Shown here one piece after another: positions 33,459 through 42,364 of a stretch of 55,164 bases of DNA. A program made the translations under genes and the position numbers. Each line of letters begins with the position of its first letter. Positions within the stretch are counted from its first letter, which is position 1. Below the pieces are notes generated by a model, which was given only the letters and a program-made list of their open reading frames with translations, did not search any database and was not told the origin of the DNA. This DNA is from Bacteroides sp. (GTDB taxonomy: Bacteria > Bacteroidota > Bacteroidia > Bacteroidales > Bacteroidaceae): contig JASLIW010000035.1 of the NCBI GenBank assembly GCA_030152865.1, forward strand, positions 1 to 55,164, in the 5' to 3' direction.

Positions 33459-34292
33459 ATGAAAAGAAGTAAACCGATACAGCAGCTATTTATCCTATTT
33501 AGCTTTCTCATTTTTGTCAGCCCAAATCTAAGGGCCCAAAGAATAAAGGGATCTGACACCGTACTTCCGCTCAGTCAAAAAGAAGCGGAAGCCTATCTCG
33601 CTACAAATCCCCAAGCAACTATAGTAGTCACGGGTGGAGGTAGTGGCGTAGGTATCTCTGCACTTCTAGAAGGAACTACAGACATAGCCCAATCCTCACG
33701 TCGCATCAAATTTGATGAAAAGCGAAAGCTCAAGACTAAAGGCAAAGAGGTGGTTGAACTTATTGTAGCCTACGATGCACTGGCTGTAATAACTCATCCT
33801 AGCAATCCTATTCAGCAGCTTACAAGAGAAGAGCTAGAGGCTATCTTCCGAGCTAAGGTAACAAATTGGAAAGAGCTAGGTGGCCCCGACTTAAAGATCA
33901 TCCCCTATGCCCGAGAAACCTCATCAGGTACTTATGAATTCTTTAAAGAGCGGGTGTTGAATTATAAGAACTATAAAAATGGCATCCTCAGTATGCCTGC
34001 TACAGGCTCTGTAATTCAATCCATTAGTCAAACTAAAGGTGCCATAGGCTATGTCGGTTTAGCTTACCTCAATCCCAGTGTTCAAGCTGTTGCCGTATCT
34101 TACGATCAAGGGAAAACTTACATCCACCCAGCTCAAGTGCAAAAAACTGCTGCAGTTTATCCCATAACACGTCCCCTCTACTTTTACTACATCAAGGAAG
34201 AAGAGCCTAAAATCAAAGATTTTATAGACTTTATTTGCTCAGAGGAGGGACAAAATATCGCTGCTGAACTAGGATTCGTCCCTATAAAATAA
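33459..34292 (+). CDS. pstS: Phosphate ABC transporter substrate-binding protein PstS
   Basis: PstS captures phosphate in the periplasm for the Pst importer. The 277 residues include a signal peptide (cleavage near LRAQ, residue 27), then the type-II periplasmic binding fold. Phosphate-contacting segments are GSDTVLPL (31-38), TGGGSGVGISALLEGTTDIAQSSR (58-81) and the RETSSGTYEFF hinge (152-162). The C-terminal GAIGYVGLAYL strand is also present. It is the first gene of pstSCAB-phoU, with gaps of 9-12 bp, transcribed from a promoter abutting its start. Confidence 0.94.
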   Translation: MKRSKPIQQLFILFSFLIFVSPNLRAQRIKGSDTVLPLSQKEAEAYLATNPQATIVVTGGGSGVGISALLEGTTDIAQSSRRIKFDEKRKLKTKGKEVVELIVAYDALAVITHPSNPIQQLTREELEAIFRAKVTNWKELGGPDLKIIPYARETSSGTYEFFKERVLNYKNYKNGILSMPATGSVIQSISQTKGAIGYVGLAYLNPSVQAVAVSYDQGKTYIHPAQVQKTAAVYPITRPLYFYYIKEEEPKIKDFIDFICSEEGQNIAAELGFVPIK

Positions 34293-34302
34293 GCAAACTA
34301 AC

Positions 34303-35502
34303 ATGAGACAATTACGTAGATACATCGAAAAGGGAATAGAAGCTCTACTACGATTAAGCGGAGCCACTACTACCTTAATTGTGGTTTTAATCAGCATTTT
34401 TCTTTTCAAAGAAGGTATGGGTTTATTTAATAGCCCTGTAGTTGAAAAAGGCTATGTACTCTGCCTGCATCAGGCAAATCCCATTGAGAAATTATCTTCC
34501 TATCAAATTAAAGAGATATTTGATGAAGAAATCACCAATTGGGCAGAAGTAGGTGGACTTACGGCTCCAATTCAGACATTTCGTTTCGAACAGCTGTTCG
34601 ACTACTTTACAGAAGAAGAGCTTGGAGAAGATTACAGCTTATTAACCCAACGGCTAAGTGAGCTCATTGAGGCCAGTCCAAATATGATTGCCTTCTTACC
34701 TGAGCAGTATGCTCCTATACACGAATCCACTCGCATCTTAGCAGAGCAAAGCTTTAGCCCTTCCTCATTCTTCTTGGGAAAGGAGTGGATACCCACCTCT
34801 ACACCTAGTCCGCAGTTTGGCATTTTACCCCTAGTCTTAGGTACCTTACTTATTAGTATAACAGCTATCTTGATTGCTCTTCCACTGGGTTTGGGAGTAG
34901 CTATTTATCTTTCTCAACTGGCTAGCAAACGAACTCGACGACTCCTAAAACCTGTGATTGAGCTTTTAGCGGGTATCCCCTCTGTGGTCTATGGCTTTTT
35001 TGGTTTGGTAGTCTTGGTTCCTATTGTACAAAAAGGACTCAAGCTGCCTATAGGAGAAACAGCTTTTACGGGTAGCCTTTTACTCGCCATCATGGCACTA
35101 CCCACCATCATCACTGTAGCTGAAGACTCCATGAGCAATACACCAAGGGCTATGCGAGAAGCGAGCCTTGCACTCGGAGCTACTCACTGGCAAACAATAT
35201 ACAAAGTCATTATACCTTATGCCAAATCGGGTATATCGGCCGCTGTTGTGCTTGGTATTGGGCGGGCTATAGGCGAAACCATGGCCGTACTCATGGTCAC
35301 CGGCAATGCAGCTGTCCTTCCCAACACCCTTTTTGAGCCCATCCGCTCTATTCCAGCTACCATTGCAGCTGAGCTAGGTGAAGCACCTACGGGAGGAGCC
35401 CATTACCAATCCTTATTCTTATTGGGTTGTATCTTATTTATCATCACACTGATCATTAGCGTCTCTGCCGAACTGATTAGTAAAAAGCAACTAAAGAACT
35501 AA
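34303..35502 (+). CDS. pstC: Phosphate permease PstC with PstS-like periplasmic insert
   Basis: PstC is one of the two channel subunits of the Pst importer. The C-terminal part (about 172-399) is a normal permease with five membrane helices and the EAA-type loop MREASLALGATHWQTIYKVI. Between the first membrane helix (about 22-38) and this core lies an extra periplasmic segment of about 110 residues (50-160). Part of it, residues 59-85, aligns without gaps to residues 116-142 of the neighbouring PstS (12 of 27 identical), and NMIAFLPEQY further on resembles the PstS GAIGYV strand. The reading frame is intact, so it is a real domain. It follows pstS by 10 bp and precedes pstA by 10 bp. Confidence 0.92.
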   Translation: MRQLRRYIEKGIEALLRLSGATTTLIVVLISIFLFKEGMGLFNSPVVEKGYVLCLHQANPIEKLSSYQIKEIFDEEITNWAEVGGLTAPIQTFRFEQLFDYFTEEELGEDYSLLTQRLSELIEASPNMIAFLPEQYAPIHESTRILAEQSFSPSSFFLGKEWIPTSTPSPQFGILPLVLGTLLISITAILIALPLGLGVAIYLSQLASKRTRRLLKPVIELLAGIPSVVYGFFGLVVLVPIVQKGLKLPIGETAFTGSLLLAIMALPTIITVAEDSMSNTPRAMREASLALGATHWQTIYKVIIPYAKSGISAAVVLGIGRAIGETMAVLMVTGNAAVLPNTLFEPIRSIPATIAAELGEAPTGGAHYQSLFLLGCILFIITLIISVSAELISKKQLKN

Positions 35503-35512
35503 CACTTTTCTT

Positions 35513-36367
35513 ATGAATAAAAAAACGACACAACGAATTGCTTTTGCCTTGTTTAGACTCTTAGGTGCACTCATCGTAGGACTCCTTATTTGGATTTTAG
35601 GATTCATTATATACCATGGGATTGGCGTTATTAGCTGGGAGTTTTTGACTACAGCACCTAAGGAAGGGATGACGGCTGGAGGTATCTTTCCAGCTCTTGT
35701 AGGTACATGTTACTTGATTCTAGGTAGTATGTTGGTTGCCTTTCCTCTAGGAGTTTTATCTGCCATCTACACCAGTGAGTATGCTGGAAATGGCTGGATT
35801 ATCAGACTCATTCGTATCATGACCAATAATTTAGCTGGCGTTCCTTCTATTGTTTTCGGTCTCTTTGGAATGACTCTTTTTGTCAATACATTGGGCTTCG
35901 GAGATTCTATTCTAGCAGGTTCCCTTACCCTAGGCCTACTGGCGCTTCCTATTGTGATTCGCACTACTGAGGAGGCACTCCAAGCTATTCCAGACTCTTT
36001 TCGGGAAGCTAGCTTAGCGCTGGGAGCAAGCAAACTTCAGACCATTCGAAAGGTAATTTTACCACTAGCGCTTCCTAATATTATGACGGGCTTAATCTTA
36101 TCCGTAGGTAGAGTATCAGGTGAGACGGCTCCTATTTTATTTACAGTAGCAGCCTACTTTCTGCCCAAGCTCCCCACTTCTATATTCGACCAAGTCATGG
36201 CCTTACCCTACCACCTCTATGTAGTAGCTACGAGTGGCACTGACTTAGAAGCATCTCGACCTATAGCCTATGGTACTGCTCTAGTCCTAATTGCTTTGGT
36301 TTTCATACTCAACCTGATAGCCACAGCGGTACGGAGACATTTAAGTAATAAAGTAAAAACAGATTAA
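35513..36367 (+). CDS. pstA: Phosphate permease PstA
   Basis: PstA is the second channel subunit of the phosphate importer. The 284-residue protein has six predicted membrane helices, a normal short first periplasmic loop (contrast PstC), and the EAA cytoplasmic loop FREASLALGASKLQTIRKVILPLALPNI near residue 165. The GRVSGETAPILFTVAA segment near residue 200 is diagnostic of PstA. It lies 10 bp after pstC and 9 bp before pstB. Confidence 0.95.
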   Translation: MNKKTTQRIAFALFRLLGALIVGLLIWILGFIIYHGIGVISWEFLTTAPKEGMTAGGIFPALVGTCYLILGSMLVAFPLGVLSAIYTSEYAGNGWIIRLIRIMTNNLAGVPSIVFGLFGMTLFVNTLGFGDSILAGSLTLGLLALPIVIRTTEEALQAIPDSFREASLALGASKLQTIRKVILPLALPNIMTGLILSVGRVSGETAPILFTVAAYFLPKLPTSIFDQVMALPYHLYVVATSGTDLEASRPIAYGTALVLIALVFILNLIATAVRRHLSNKVKTD

Positions 36368-36376
36368 CGCATAGAA

Positions 36377-37123
36377 ATGATTAAAACTGAAGACGTAAAC
36401 TTTTATTATGGCGACTTTCATGCCATTAAAAATATCAGCATGGAGATGGAGAAGAATACAGTTACCGCTTTTATAGGCCCTTCAGGCTGTGGTAAATCAA
36501 CATTCCTCCGTCTATTCAACCGAATGAATGACTTGATAGAGGGTAGTAAACTAACAGGACGCTGCTCTATTGAAGGCCAAGATATTTATGATAAATCGGT
36601 GCAGGTAGATGAGCTACGTAAAAAAGTAGGTATGGTTTTCCAAAAGCCCAATCCCTTTCCCAAGTCTATCTATGAAAATGTTGCTTATGGACTTCGGGTA
36701 AATGGTTTAGGTACATCTAGCTTTATTGAGCAGCGTGTTGAGGAATCCTTACGAAGCACTGCACTCTGGGACGAGGTAAAAGATAAGCTTAAAAAATCGG
36801 CTTATGCACTCTCAGGGGGGCAGCAACAACGGCTCTGCATTGCAAGAGCGCTAGCTGTTTCACCATCTATCTTATTGATGGATGAGCCTACTTCTGCTTT
36901 AGATCCCATATCTACCTCCAAAATAGAAGAGCTTATTTATCAGCTCAAGGAACAATATACCATAGTTATGGTCACACACAACATGCAACAAGCTGCACGT
37001 GTTAGTGATCGAACAGGCTTCTTTATGATGGGGCATCTTGTAGAATATAGCGATACTAAGAAGCTATTTACCAATCCCAAAGAAGAAGAGACTCAAAATT
37101 ACATCACGGGCCGTTTTGGCTAA
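36377..37123 (+). CDS. pstB: Phosphate importer ATPase PstB
   Basis: PstB powers phosphate import. The 248 residues match the family length. Walker A GPSGCGKST is at 34-42, followed by the PstB-specific FLRLFNRMNDL. The Q-loop is in GMVFQKPNPFP near residue 93, the signature in LSGGQQQRLCIARALA near 146, Walker B in ILLMDEPTSALDP near 167 and the switch His in VTHNMQQAARVSD. All motifs are intact. phoU begins 12 bp downstream. Confidence 0.97.
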   Translation: MIKTEDVNFYYGDFHAIKNISMEMEKNTVTAFIGPSGCGKSTFLRLFNRMNDLIEGSKLTGRCSIEGQDIYDKSVQVDELRKKVGMVFQKPNPFPKSIYENVAYGLRVNGLGTSSFIEQRVEESLRSTALWDEVKDKLKKSAYALSGGQQQRLCIARALAVSPSILLMDEPTSALDPISTSKIEELIYQLKEQYTIVMVTHNMQQAARVSDRTGFFMMGHLVEYSDTKKLFTNPKEEETQNYITGRFG

Positions 37124-37135
37124 AAGAAGAATAAA

Positions 37136-37813
37136 ATGAAGCAAACAGATTTAGAGCTACTGGCCTTAAGGCGAGACTTAGATGAAATGTGGAAGTTAGT
37201 AATTTCTCAAATGGAGAAAACTAAAACAGCCTTTATCAAACACGATATTGAGCTGGCTCATGAGGTGATTAGCCGAGAAAAGAGAGTCAATGCTTTCGAC
37301 TCCAAAATAGATAGTGACTGCGAAAACTACATCGCCCTCTACGCACCCGTTGCCATAGACTTACGCTTGGTACTTTCACTGATCAAAATCAGCAATACCC
37401 TAGAAAGGATTGGGGATTTTGCAGAAGGAATTGCACGTCAAATCCTAGAGAAAGATTATCCCCAACTCGAAGACAAACTCTTAGAGGACTTACAAGTTGC
37501 TCGTATGTTTGATATTGTCAATAAGATGTTGGTGGAGTGCTACATTGCTTTAGAATCAGAAAATACCAAGCTGGCTGGAAGAATCTTGGCCACAGACAAT
37601 CAAGTGGACCAGCTCTATCACGACTCAATGCCCATTCTAGCTCAGTATATCAATACACATCCAGAACTAGCTGTCTTTGGCCTAAAGACACTACTCGTTA
37701 TTCGTAAGCTAGAACGTGTGGGTGATCATTGCAGCAATATCATTGAGGAGATTGTTTTCTATATTGATGCCCAGGTGCTCAAGCATACACAAGTCAAAGA
37801 AACACCACAATAA
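37136..37813 (+). CDS. phoU: Phosphate signalling protein PhoU
   Basis: PhoU links Pst transporter activity to the PhoR kinase and represses the regulon when phosphate is plentiful. The 225-residue all-helical protein has two PhoU repeats (about 15-105 and 120-215). Each contains the metal-binding pattern seen as LIKISNTLERIGDFAEGIA and LLVIRKLERVGDHCSNIIEEI. It lies between pstB (12 bp upstream) and the two-component genes (41 bp downstream), the expected order. Confidence 0.95.
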   Translation: MKQTDLELLALRRDLDEMWKLVISQMEKTKTAFIKHDIELAHEVISREKRVNAFDSKIDSDCENYIALYAPVAIDLRLVLSLIKISNTLERIGDFAEGIARQILEKDYPQLEDKLLEDLQVARMFDIVNKMLVECYIALESENTKLAGRILATDNQVDQLYHDSMPILAQYINTHPELAVFGLKTLLVIRKLERVGDHCSNIIEEIVFYIDAQVLKHTQVKETPQ

Positions 37814-37854
37814 GCATTTTTTATCTTATCTTTAGCTAGACTAATGCATAAACT

Positions 37855-38541
37855 ATGAAGCCGAAAATTCTCATTGTCGATGATGAACCAGATATCTGCG
37901 AAATCCTAGCGTTCAATTTAGCCAACGAAGGGATGGAGGTCGATCTTGCCCACTCGGCAGAAGAGGCACTGACAAAGCTTAGCCCTGAACACTCCTTAAT
38001 CTTGCTTGATATCATGATGGAAGGCATGTCAGGCTACAAAGCAGCAGAGCAGATTCGCTCCAATGGCAATCCGATTCCCATTATTTTTCTTACAGCTAAG
38101 CGAACTGAAAATGATATGCTCACAGGTTTTTCCGTGGGAGCCGATGATTATATATCCAAACCCTTCTCGATCAAAGAAGTGATAGCTCGAGTGCGAGCCA
38201 TCTTGAAGCGAGCTCAACTCGACGATACACTTCCAGCCATTCACAACATAGAGATAGACGGGCTTAACATCGATCTAGACAGCAAAGAACTAAGTATTCA
38301 TCAAACCCCTGTAGCACTAACTAAGACAGAATTTGAAATCTTAGTTTTATTAGCTAGCCAGCCTACCCGTGTGTTTTCTAGAGAGGAAATTATTCAGTCC
38401 GTTTGGTCCGATACCCCCTACATTACAGAGCGCACCGTAGATGTACACATCACTCGCTTACGCAAAAAAATGGATACTTATGGACAATACATCGAAAGTC
38501 GTTCAGGCTATGGTTATCGATTTAAGATTAAAGAGGTATGA
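37855..38541 (+). CDS. PhoB-type response regulator (OmpR family)
   Basis: This is a 228-residue regulator with a receiver domain (1-120, phosphoacceptor Asp52 in LLDIMMEG, acidic pair Asp9-Asp10, conserved Lys in ISKPFSIKE) and an OmpR-type winged helix (about 130-228, ending RSGYGYRFK). The recognition segment is ERTVDVHITRLRKKM. Its position between phoU and the PhoR-like kinase makes control of the phosphate regulon the likely role, including its own pst operon. A TATCTTTA element just upstream (about 37822-37829) may be a separate promoter. Its stop overlaps the kinase start by 4 bp. Confidence 0.9.
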   Translation: MKPKILIVDDEPDICEILAFNLANEGMEVDLAHSAEEALTKLSPEHSLILLDIMMEGMSGYKAAEQIRSNGNPIPIIFLTAKRTENDMLTGFSVGADDYISKPFSIKEVIARVRAILKRAQLDDTLPAIHNIEIDGLNIDLDSKELSIHQTPVALTKTEFEILVLLASQPTRVFSREEIIQSVWSDTPYITERTVDVHITRLRKKMDTYGQYIESRSGYGYRFKIKEV

Positions 38542-40244
38542 AACTAAACTACAAGCAAAAGATTTTCTCCTATTTCTGCTTACTACTTACACTCTTCACA
38601 CTTTGTATTCTTCTCTTTGAGCATGCTCAGGCCAAAAGATACAAGACCGAAGCCTTGGAAGACCGCTTAGAGGTCTATGCCAACACCCTCTATAAGAGTA
38701 TTCAAAAAGATAGTTTAACCACAAAAAGAATTAATGAACTAGTTGCACTTTTCCCTGAGCATCTGCGTGTAACCGTTGCCAACTTACAAGGCAGCGTAGT
38801 TTATGATAACACCTTCTCACTAGAACAAGTCGCAGACAACCACTTGCTGCGTCCAGAACTTCTTTTGGCTACACAGAAGGGCAAGGGAAGTCACATCAGG
38901 CGCTCTCAAACCAATCAAGTAGAGTATCTCTACTTTGCCAAGCTCTATCCCAAGCTCTACATCCGTGTAGCGCTCCCCTACGACATTCAAGTCAAGGAGA
39001 TACTCCGAGCCAACACGATTTTCATCTACTTTATTCTGCTTATTTTTATACTCTCTCTTTACTCCATTTATGTACTGGCCAAAAGGCTAACTCAATCCAT
39101 AGAGCAGCTCCGCGACTTTGCCAAGCATCCCGATCCCAAATCTCCTCCGCTTTTTCCTGACGATGAGCTAGGAGAGGTGGCTTCTCGTGTCATAGAAAAC
39201 TACCAAAAACTAGAGCAAAGCAAGGCTCAAACTACCTTAGAGAAAGAAAGACTCTTGCAGCATGTACACACCTCCGAAGAGGGGATCTGTTTTTTTACCC
39301 CTCAGGCTGAGGTCGAGTACTACAACAGCCTATTTATGCACTACCTCAACACGATGCTAGAACATAAAAGCGTGCATCCGCAAGCCATTCTTTCTGACCC
39401 ACTATTTGCTGAGGTGAAAAGATTTCTAGACCAGCCCAAGAGTGGAAACTACTTAGAGCTTGTATTGAAAAGACAAGGTAGGCAGTACAATATCCGCGTG
39501 AATATCTTTGAGGATAAGAGCTTTGAAATAATCATCAATGACATTACGAAGCAAGAGAAGACCAGGCAGCTAAAACAAGAGATGACCAGCAATATCGCTC
39601 ATGAGCTACGCACCCCAATCACTAGTATCCGAGGCTACTTAGAGACTATTTGCGAGCAAGATTTAGACAGCAAACAAAAGGATTACTTTACGCAAAAAGC
39701 CTTCCAGCAAGTCATCAACCTCTCGCTTCTTATTGACGACATGAGCTTAATTAGTAAGATAGAAGAAGCTCCTCACTCTTTTAACAGCGAAACCTGCTCT
39801 TTGCACGACTTAGTAGATGAGGTAAAATCGGCTTATCAAGCTCAGCTACATGAACAGCGCATCATGTTCTTCAATCAAATATCTTCTAGCTGTCAGGTAG
39901 AGGGAAATAAGAATCTACTCTATACTGTATTTCGAAATCTAGTAGAGAACACCCTAAAGTATGGGGGTGAAATGGCACACATCCACATCAGCTGTTACAA
40001 TGAAGATGAGGAGTTTTATTATTTCTCATACGCTGATGAAGGAGTCGGTATAGCCGAGGAACAGCACCTAAATCGACTATTTGAACGTTTTTACCGCATC
40101 TCCGCCGGACGAACGCGACAAACAGGAGGAACAGGTTTGGGCTTGTCTATCGTTAAAAACACGATTCTACTACATGGAGGAACTATTATTGCCAAAAACA
40201 GAGCATCAGGGGGATTAGAATTTTTATTTACCCTCAGAAAATGA
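38538..40244 (+). CDS. PhoR-type sensor histidine kinase
   Basis: This is a 568-residue membrane kinase. It has two membrane segments (about 10-28 and 155-180) around a periplasmic domain of about 125 residues, larger than in E. coli PhoR. A HAMP-like linker and a PAS-like region (about 235-330) follow. The dimerisation helix carries the phosphorylated His355 in IAHELRTPITSIRGYLE. The ATPase domain has the N box FRNLVENTLKYG, G1 DEGVGI and G2 GGTGLGLSIVKN. The overlap of 4 bp with the regulator gene shows they form one pair. Whether it senses phosphate directly or through PstSCAB-PhoU is inferred from context. Confidence 0.9.
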   Translation: MKLNYKQKIFSYFCLLLTLFTLCILLFEHAQAKRYKTEALEDRLEVYANTLYKSIQKDSLTTKRINELVALFPEHLRVTVANLQGSVVYDNTFSLEQVADNHLLRPELLLATQKGKGSHIRRSQTNQVEYLYFAKLYPKLYIRVALPYDIQVKEILRANTIFIYFILLIFILSLYSIYVLAKRLTQSIEQLRDFAKHPDPKSPPLFPDDELGEVASRVIENYQKLEQSKAQTTLEKERLLQHVHTSEEGICFFTPQAEVEYYNSLFMHYLNTMLEHKSVHPQAILSDPLFAEVKRFLDQPKSGNYLELVLKRQGRQYNIRVNIFEDKSFEIIINDITKQEKTRQLKQEMTSNIAHELRTPITSIRGYLETICEQDLDSKQKDYFTQKAFQQVINLSLLIDDMSLISKIEEAPHSFNSETCSLHDLVDEVKSAYQAQLHEQRIMFFNQISSSCQVEGNKNLLYTVFRNLVENTLKYGGEMAHIHISCYNEDEEFYYFSYADEGVGIAEEQHLNRLFERFYRISAGRTRQTGGTGLGLSIVKNTILLHGGTIIAKNRASGGLEFLFTLRK

Positions 40245-40281
40245 TAACTTGCCTAGTAAAACAATCTAAACTAGCGCAACT

Positions 40282-41319
40282 ATGAGAAAAATCTATTCCT
40301 TATTTATCCTTGCAGTTCTGTTTGCAAGTTGTCAACAAACACGCTCTGAACATGAATTCAAAGTCCTTCAGTTTAATATTTGGCAAGAGGGTGAGATGGT
40401 CGAAGGAGGTTATGAGGCTCTAATTAGCCAAATCATACAGACAGATGCTGATCTTGTAGCCCTAAGCGAAGTGAGAAACTACAACGACACTCGATTTTGT
40501 GACCGCATTGTAGAATCGCTCAAGGATAGTGGATATACCTACTATTCTTTTTACAGCTCAGACTCAGGCCTACTTTCACGCTACCCCATCAAGGATTCAA
40601 CAGTAGTATTTCCACTTCAAAATGACCAGGGTAGTGCCTATCGCGCCCTGATTGATATGCAGGGAAAAGAACTAGCTCTTTATACTTGCCACTTGGATTA
40701 TCGCCACTGTACCTACTACGATATTTATGGCTATAGTGGCACTACCTGGGAAAAAAGAGAACCTCTTCTAGATGTTGACTCTATCCTTGCCGACAATGTA
40801 ATCTCGAAAAGAGATGATGCGATGCGGGCAATTATAGCACAGGCCAAAGAGGATATTGCTCAGAACAGACTCGTATTTATCGGGGGTGACTTTAATGAAC
40901 CCTCGCACCTAGACTGGACCGAAGAGACAAAAGACATGTACGGTCACCAAGGCTTAGTAATTCCCTGGACAGTGAGCACACTCTTGGAAGAAGCTGGGTT
41001 TAAAGACAGCTACCGTACTTTCTTCCCCAGTGCAGTCAGCCACCCTGGATTCACCTTCCCTTCTGCCAACCCTTATGTGGACATCCAAAAACTACTCTGG
41101 GCTGCGGAATCAGATGAAAGAGAACGCGTGGACTTTATTCACTACTACCCCTATGATTCCCTCCAGCTGAAAGATGTCGTGATCTGGGGCCCCAAAGAAT
41201 CAATAAAGGCAGGCAAGGTTGTGACAGAACAAACCGAAGATCCTTTTGTCATCGGAACAGGTATTTGGCCTACAGACCATAAGGCTGTTCTAGCCACATT
41301 TAGCTACACGAAAGACTAA
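40282..41319 (+). CDS. Endonuclease/exonuclease/phosphatase-family lipoprotein
   Basis: This 345-residue lipoprotein (lipobox LFASC near residue 17) carries the EEP fold of DNase I, sphingomyelinase and inositol-phosphate phosphatases. Visible active-site motifs are FKVLQFNIWQ (Asn ligand), ALSEVRN (metal-binding Glu), FIGGDFNEPSH and the C-terminal WPTDHKAVL with the Asp-His pair. Substrate class cannot be read. It begins 37 bp after the PhoR-like gene with no terminator, so it may be part of the phosphate operon and release phosphate from phosphodiesters or nucleic acids outside the cell; this is inference. Confidence 0.85.
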   Translation: MRKIYSLFILAVLFASCQQTRSEHEFKVLQFNIWQEGEMVEGGYEALISQIIQTDADLVALSEVRNYNDTRFCDRIVESLKDSGYTYYSFYSSDSGLLSRYPIKDSTVVFPLQNDQGSAYRALIDMQGKELALYTCHLDYRHCTYYDIYGYSGTTWEKREPLLDVDSILADNVISKRDDAMRAIIAQAKEDIAQNRLVFIGGDFNEPSHLDWTEETKDMYGHQGLVIPWTVSTLLEEAGFKDSYRTFFPSAVSHPGFTFPSANPYVDIQKLLWAAESDERERVDFIHYYPYDSLQLKDVVIWGPKESIKAGKVVTEQTEDPFVIGTGIWPTDHKAVLATFSYTKD

Positions 41320-41366
41320 TGCTGACAGCTACTCAATAAAATACAAATCATTTAAAATAAAAAATC

Positions 41367-41744
41367 ATGAAAAAAGTAATTGCTACCCCTCACGCACCTG
41401 CTGCTATTGGCCCTTATAGCCAAGCTATTGAAGCAAACAACACCATTTACATCTCTGGTCAACTTCCTATTGATCCTTCTACTGGAACCTTTCCTGCAGG
41501 CGGAGTAAAAGAACAGACTCAACAGTCCTTTGCCAATATCAAGGCCATTCTAAACGAAGTAGGCTTAAGTACAGACCACATTGTAAAAACCACTGTTCTT
41601 TTGGCTGATATCGCTGATTTCAATGCCATGAACGAGGTTTACAATGAGCAGTTCGAAGGCAGCTTCCCTGCTCGCTCAGCTTTTGCGGTAAAAGACCTAC
41701 CTAAAGGAGCCCTTGTTGAAATAGAAGTCATAGCCGTACGCTAA
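41367..41744 (+). CDS. ridA: RidA-family enamine/imine deaminase
   Basis: RidA hydrolyses reactive 2-aminoacrylate and related enamines made by PLP enzymes. The 125 residues match the family, with TPHAPAAIGPYSQAI at the N-terminus, YISGQLPIDPSTG, and the substrate-binding arginine in PARSAFAVKDLPKGALVEIE near residue 105. It is 47 bp after the EEP lipoprotein gene and is followed by a terminator. Codon use suggests good expression. Confidence 0.95.
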   Translation: MKKVIATPHAPAAIGPYSQAIEANNTIYISGQLPIDPSTGTFPAGGVKEQTQQSFANIKAILNEVGLSTDHIVKTTVLLADIADFNAMNEVYNEQFEGSFPARSAFAVKDLPKGALVEIEVIAVR

Positions 41745-41764
41745 AACACGTTATATAACATATA

Positions 41765-41798
41765 AAAAAGGCTCCTACTCCTGGTAGAAGTCTTTTTT
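41765..41798 (+). terminator. ridA terminator
   Basis: An imperfect hairpin (one mismatch, one G-T pair; arms 41765-41778 and 41784-41797, loop TCCTG) ends in six T residues, about 20 bp after the ridA stop. Confidence 0.75.
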
Positions 41799-41832
41799 AT
41801 TTTTCCTATTTTGACCCTATAAACCCACGACT

Positions 41833-42360
41833 ATGATCTATATTGAAACACAACATCTGTACATCAGAGATTGGAAAAGAAGTGATTTGCAATCCTTGGT
41901 TGCACTCAACCGCGATTCAAATGTCATGAAGTATTTTCTAAAGACCTTAACTCCTACCGAAAGTATTGGATTATTCAACCGTTTCAAAGACAACTTGGAC
42001 AACCAAGGTTACGGGCTTTTTGCCATAGAACGCAAGGAAGACCAAGCCTTTATTGGTTTTGTTGGATTCAACACTTTCGACTTCGACACAGACTTTGCTC
42101 CGGGTATAGAAATTGCCTGGCGCTTGCACACTGACTATTGGAATAAGGGCTATGCTACAGAAGCCGCACAGGCATGTTTAAAATACGCCAGAGAGAATCT
42201 AGATTTTGAAACGGTATATTCCTTTACAACACGACAGAACAAACGTTCTGAACAAGTAATGATAAAGATAGGAATGACCAAGGTAAAGGAATTTGAGCAC
42301 CCCCAAATACCCAAAGATCACCCGCTACTCCATCATGTACTCTATCGCATCAAGCTCTAA
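41833..42360 (+). CDS. GNAT acetyltransferase (RimJ/RimL type)
   Basis: This 175-residue GNAT-fold protein of the RimJ/RimL subgroup transfers acetyl from acetyl-CoA to an amine. It opens with ETQHLYIRDWKRSDL and has IEIAWRLHTDYWNKGYATEAAQACLKYA near residue 95 (the pyrophosphate-binding segment of motif A). TTRQNKRSEQVMIKIGM follows near residue 135. The acceptor is unknown. It converges on the NUDIX gene with only 4 bp between stops and no terminator. Confidence 0.9.
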   Translation: MIYIETQHLYIRDWKRSDLQSLVALNRDSNVMKYFLKTLTPTESIGLFNRFKDNLDNQGYGLFAIERKEDQAFIGFVGFNTFDFDTDFAPGIEIAWRLHTDYWNKGYATEAAQACLKYARENLDFETVYSFTTRQNKRSEQVMIKIGMTKVKEFEHPQIPKDHPLLHHVLYRIKL

Positions 42361-42364
42361 ACAC

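Noticed and set aside
34450..34790. PstC insert as a frameshift or gene-fusion artefact
   Set aside because: The frame is uninterrupted, codon use is uniform, and membrane helices are intact on both sides; the insert reads as a normal periplasmic domain.
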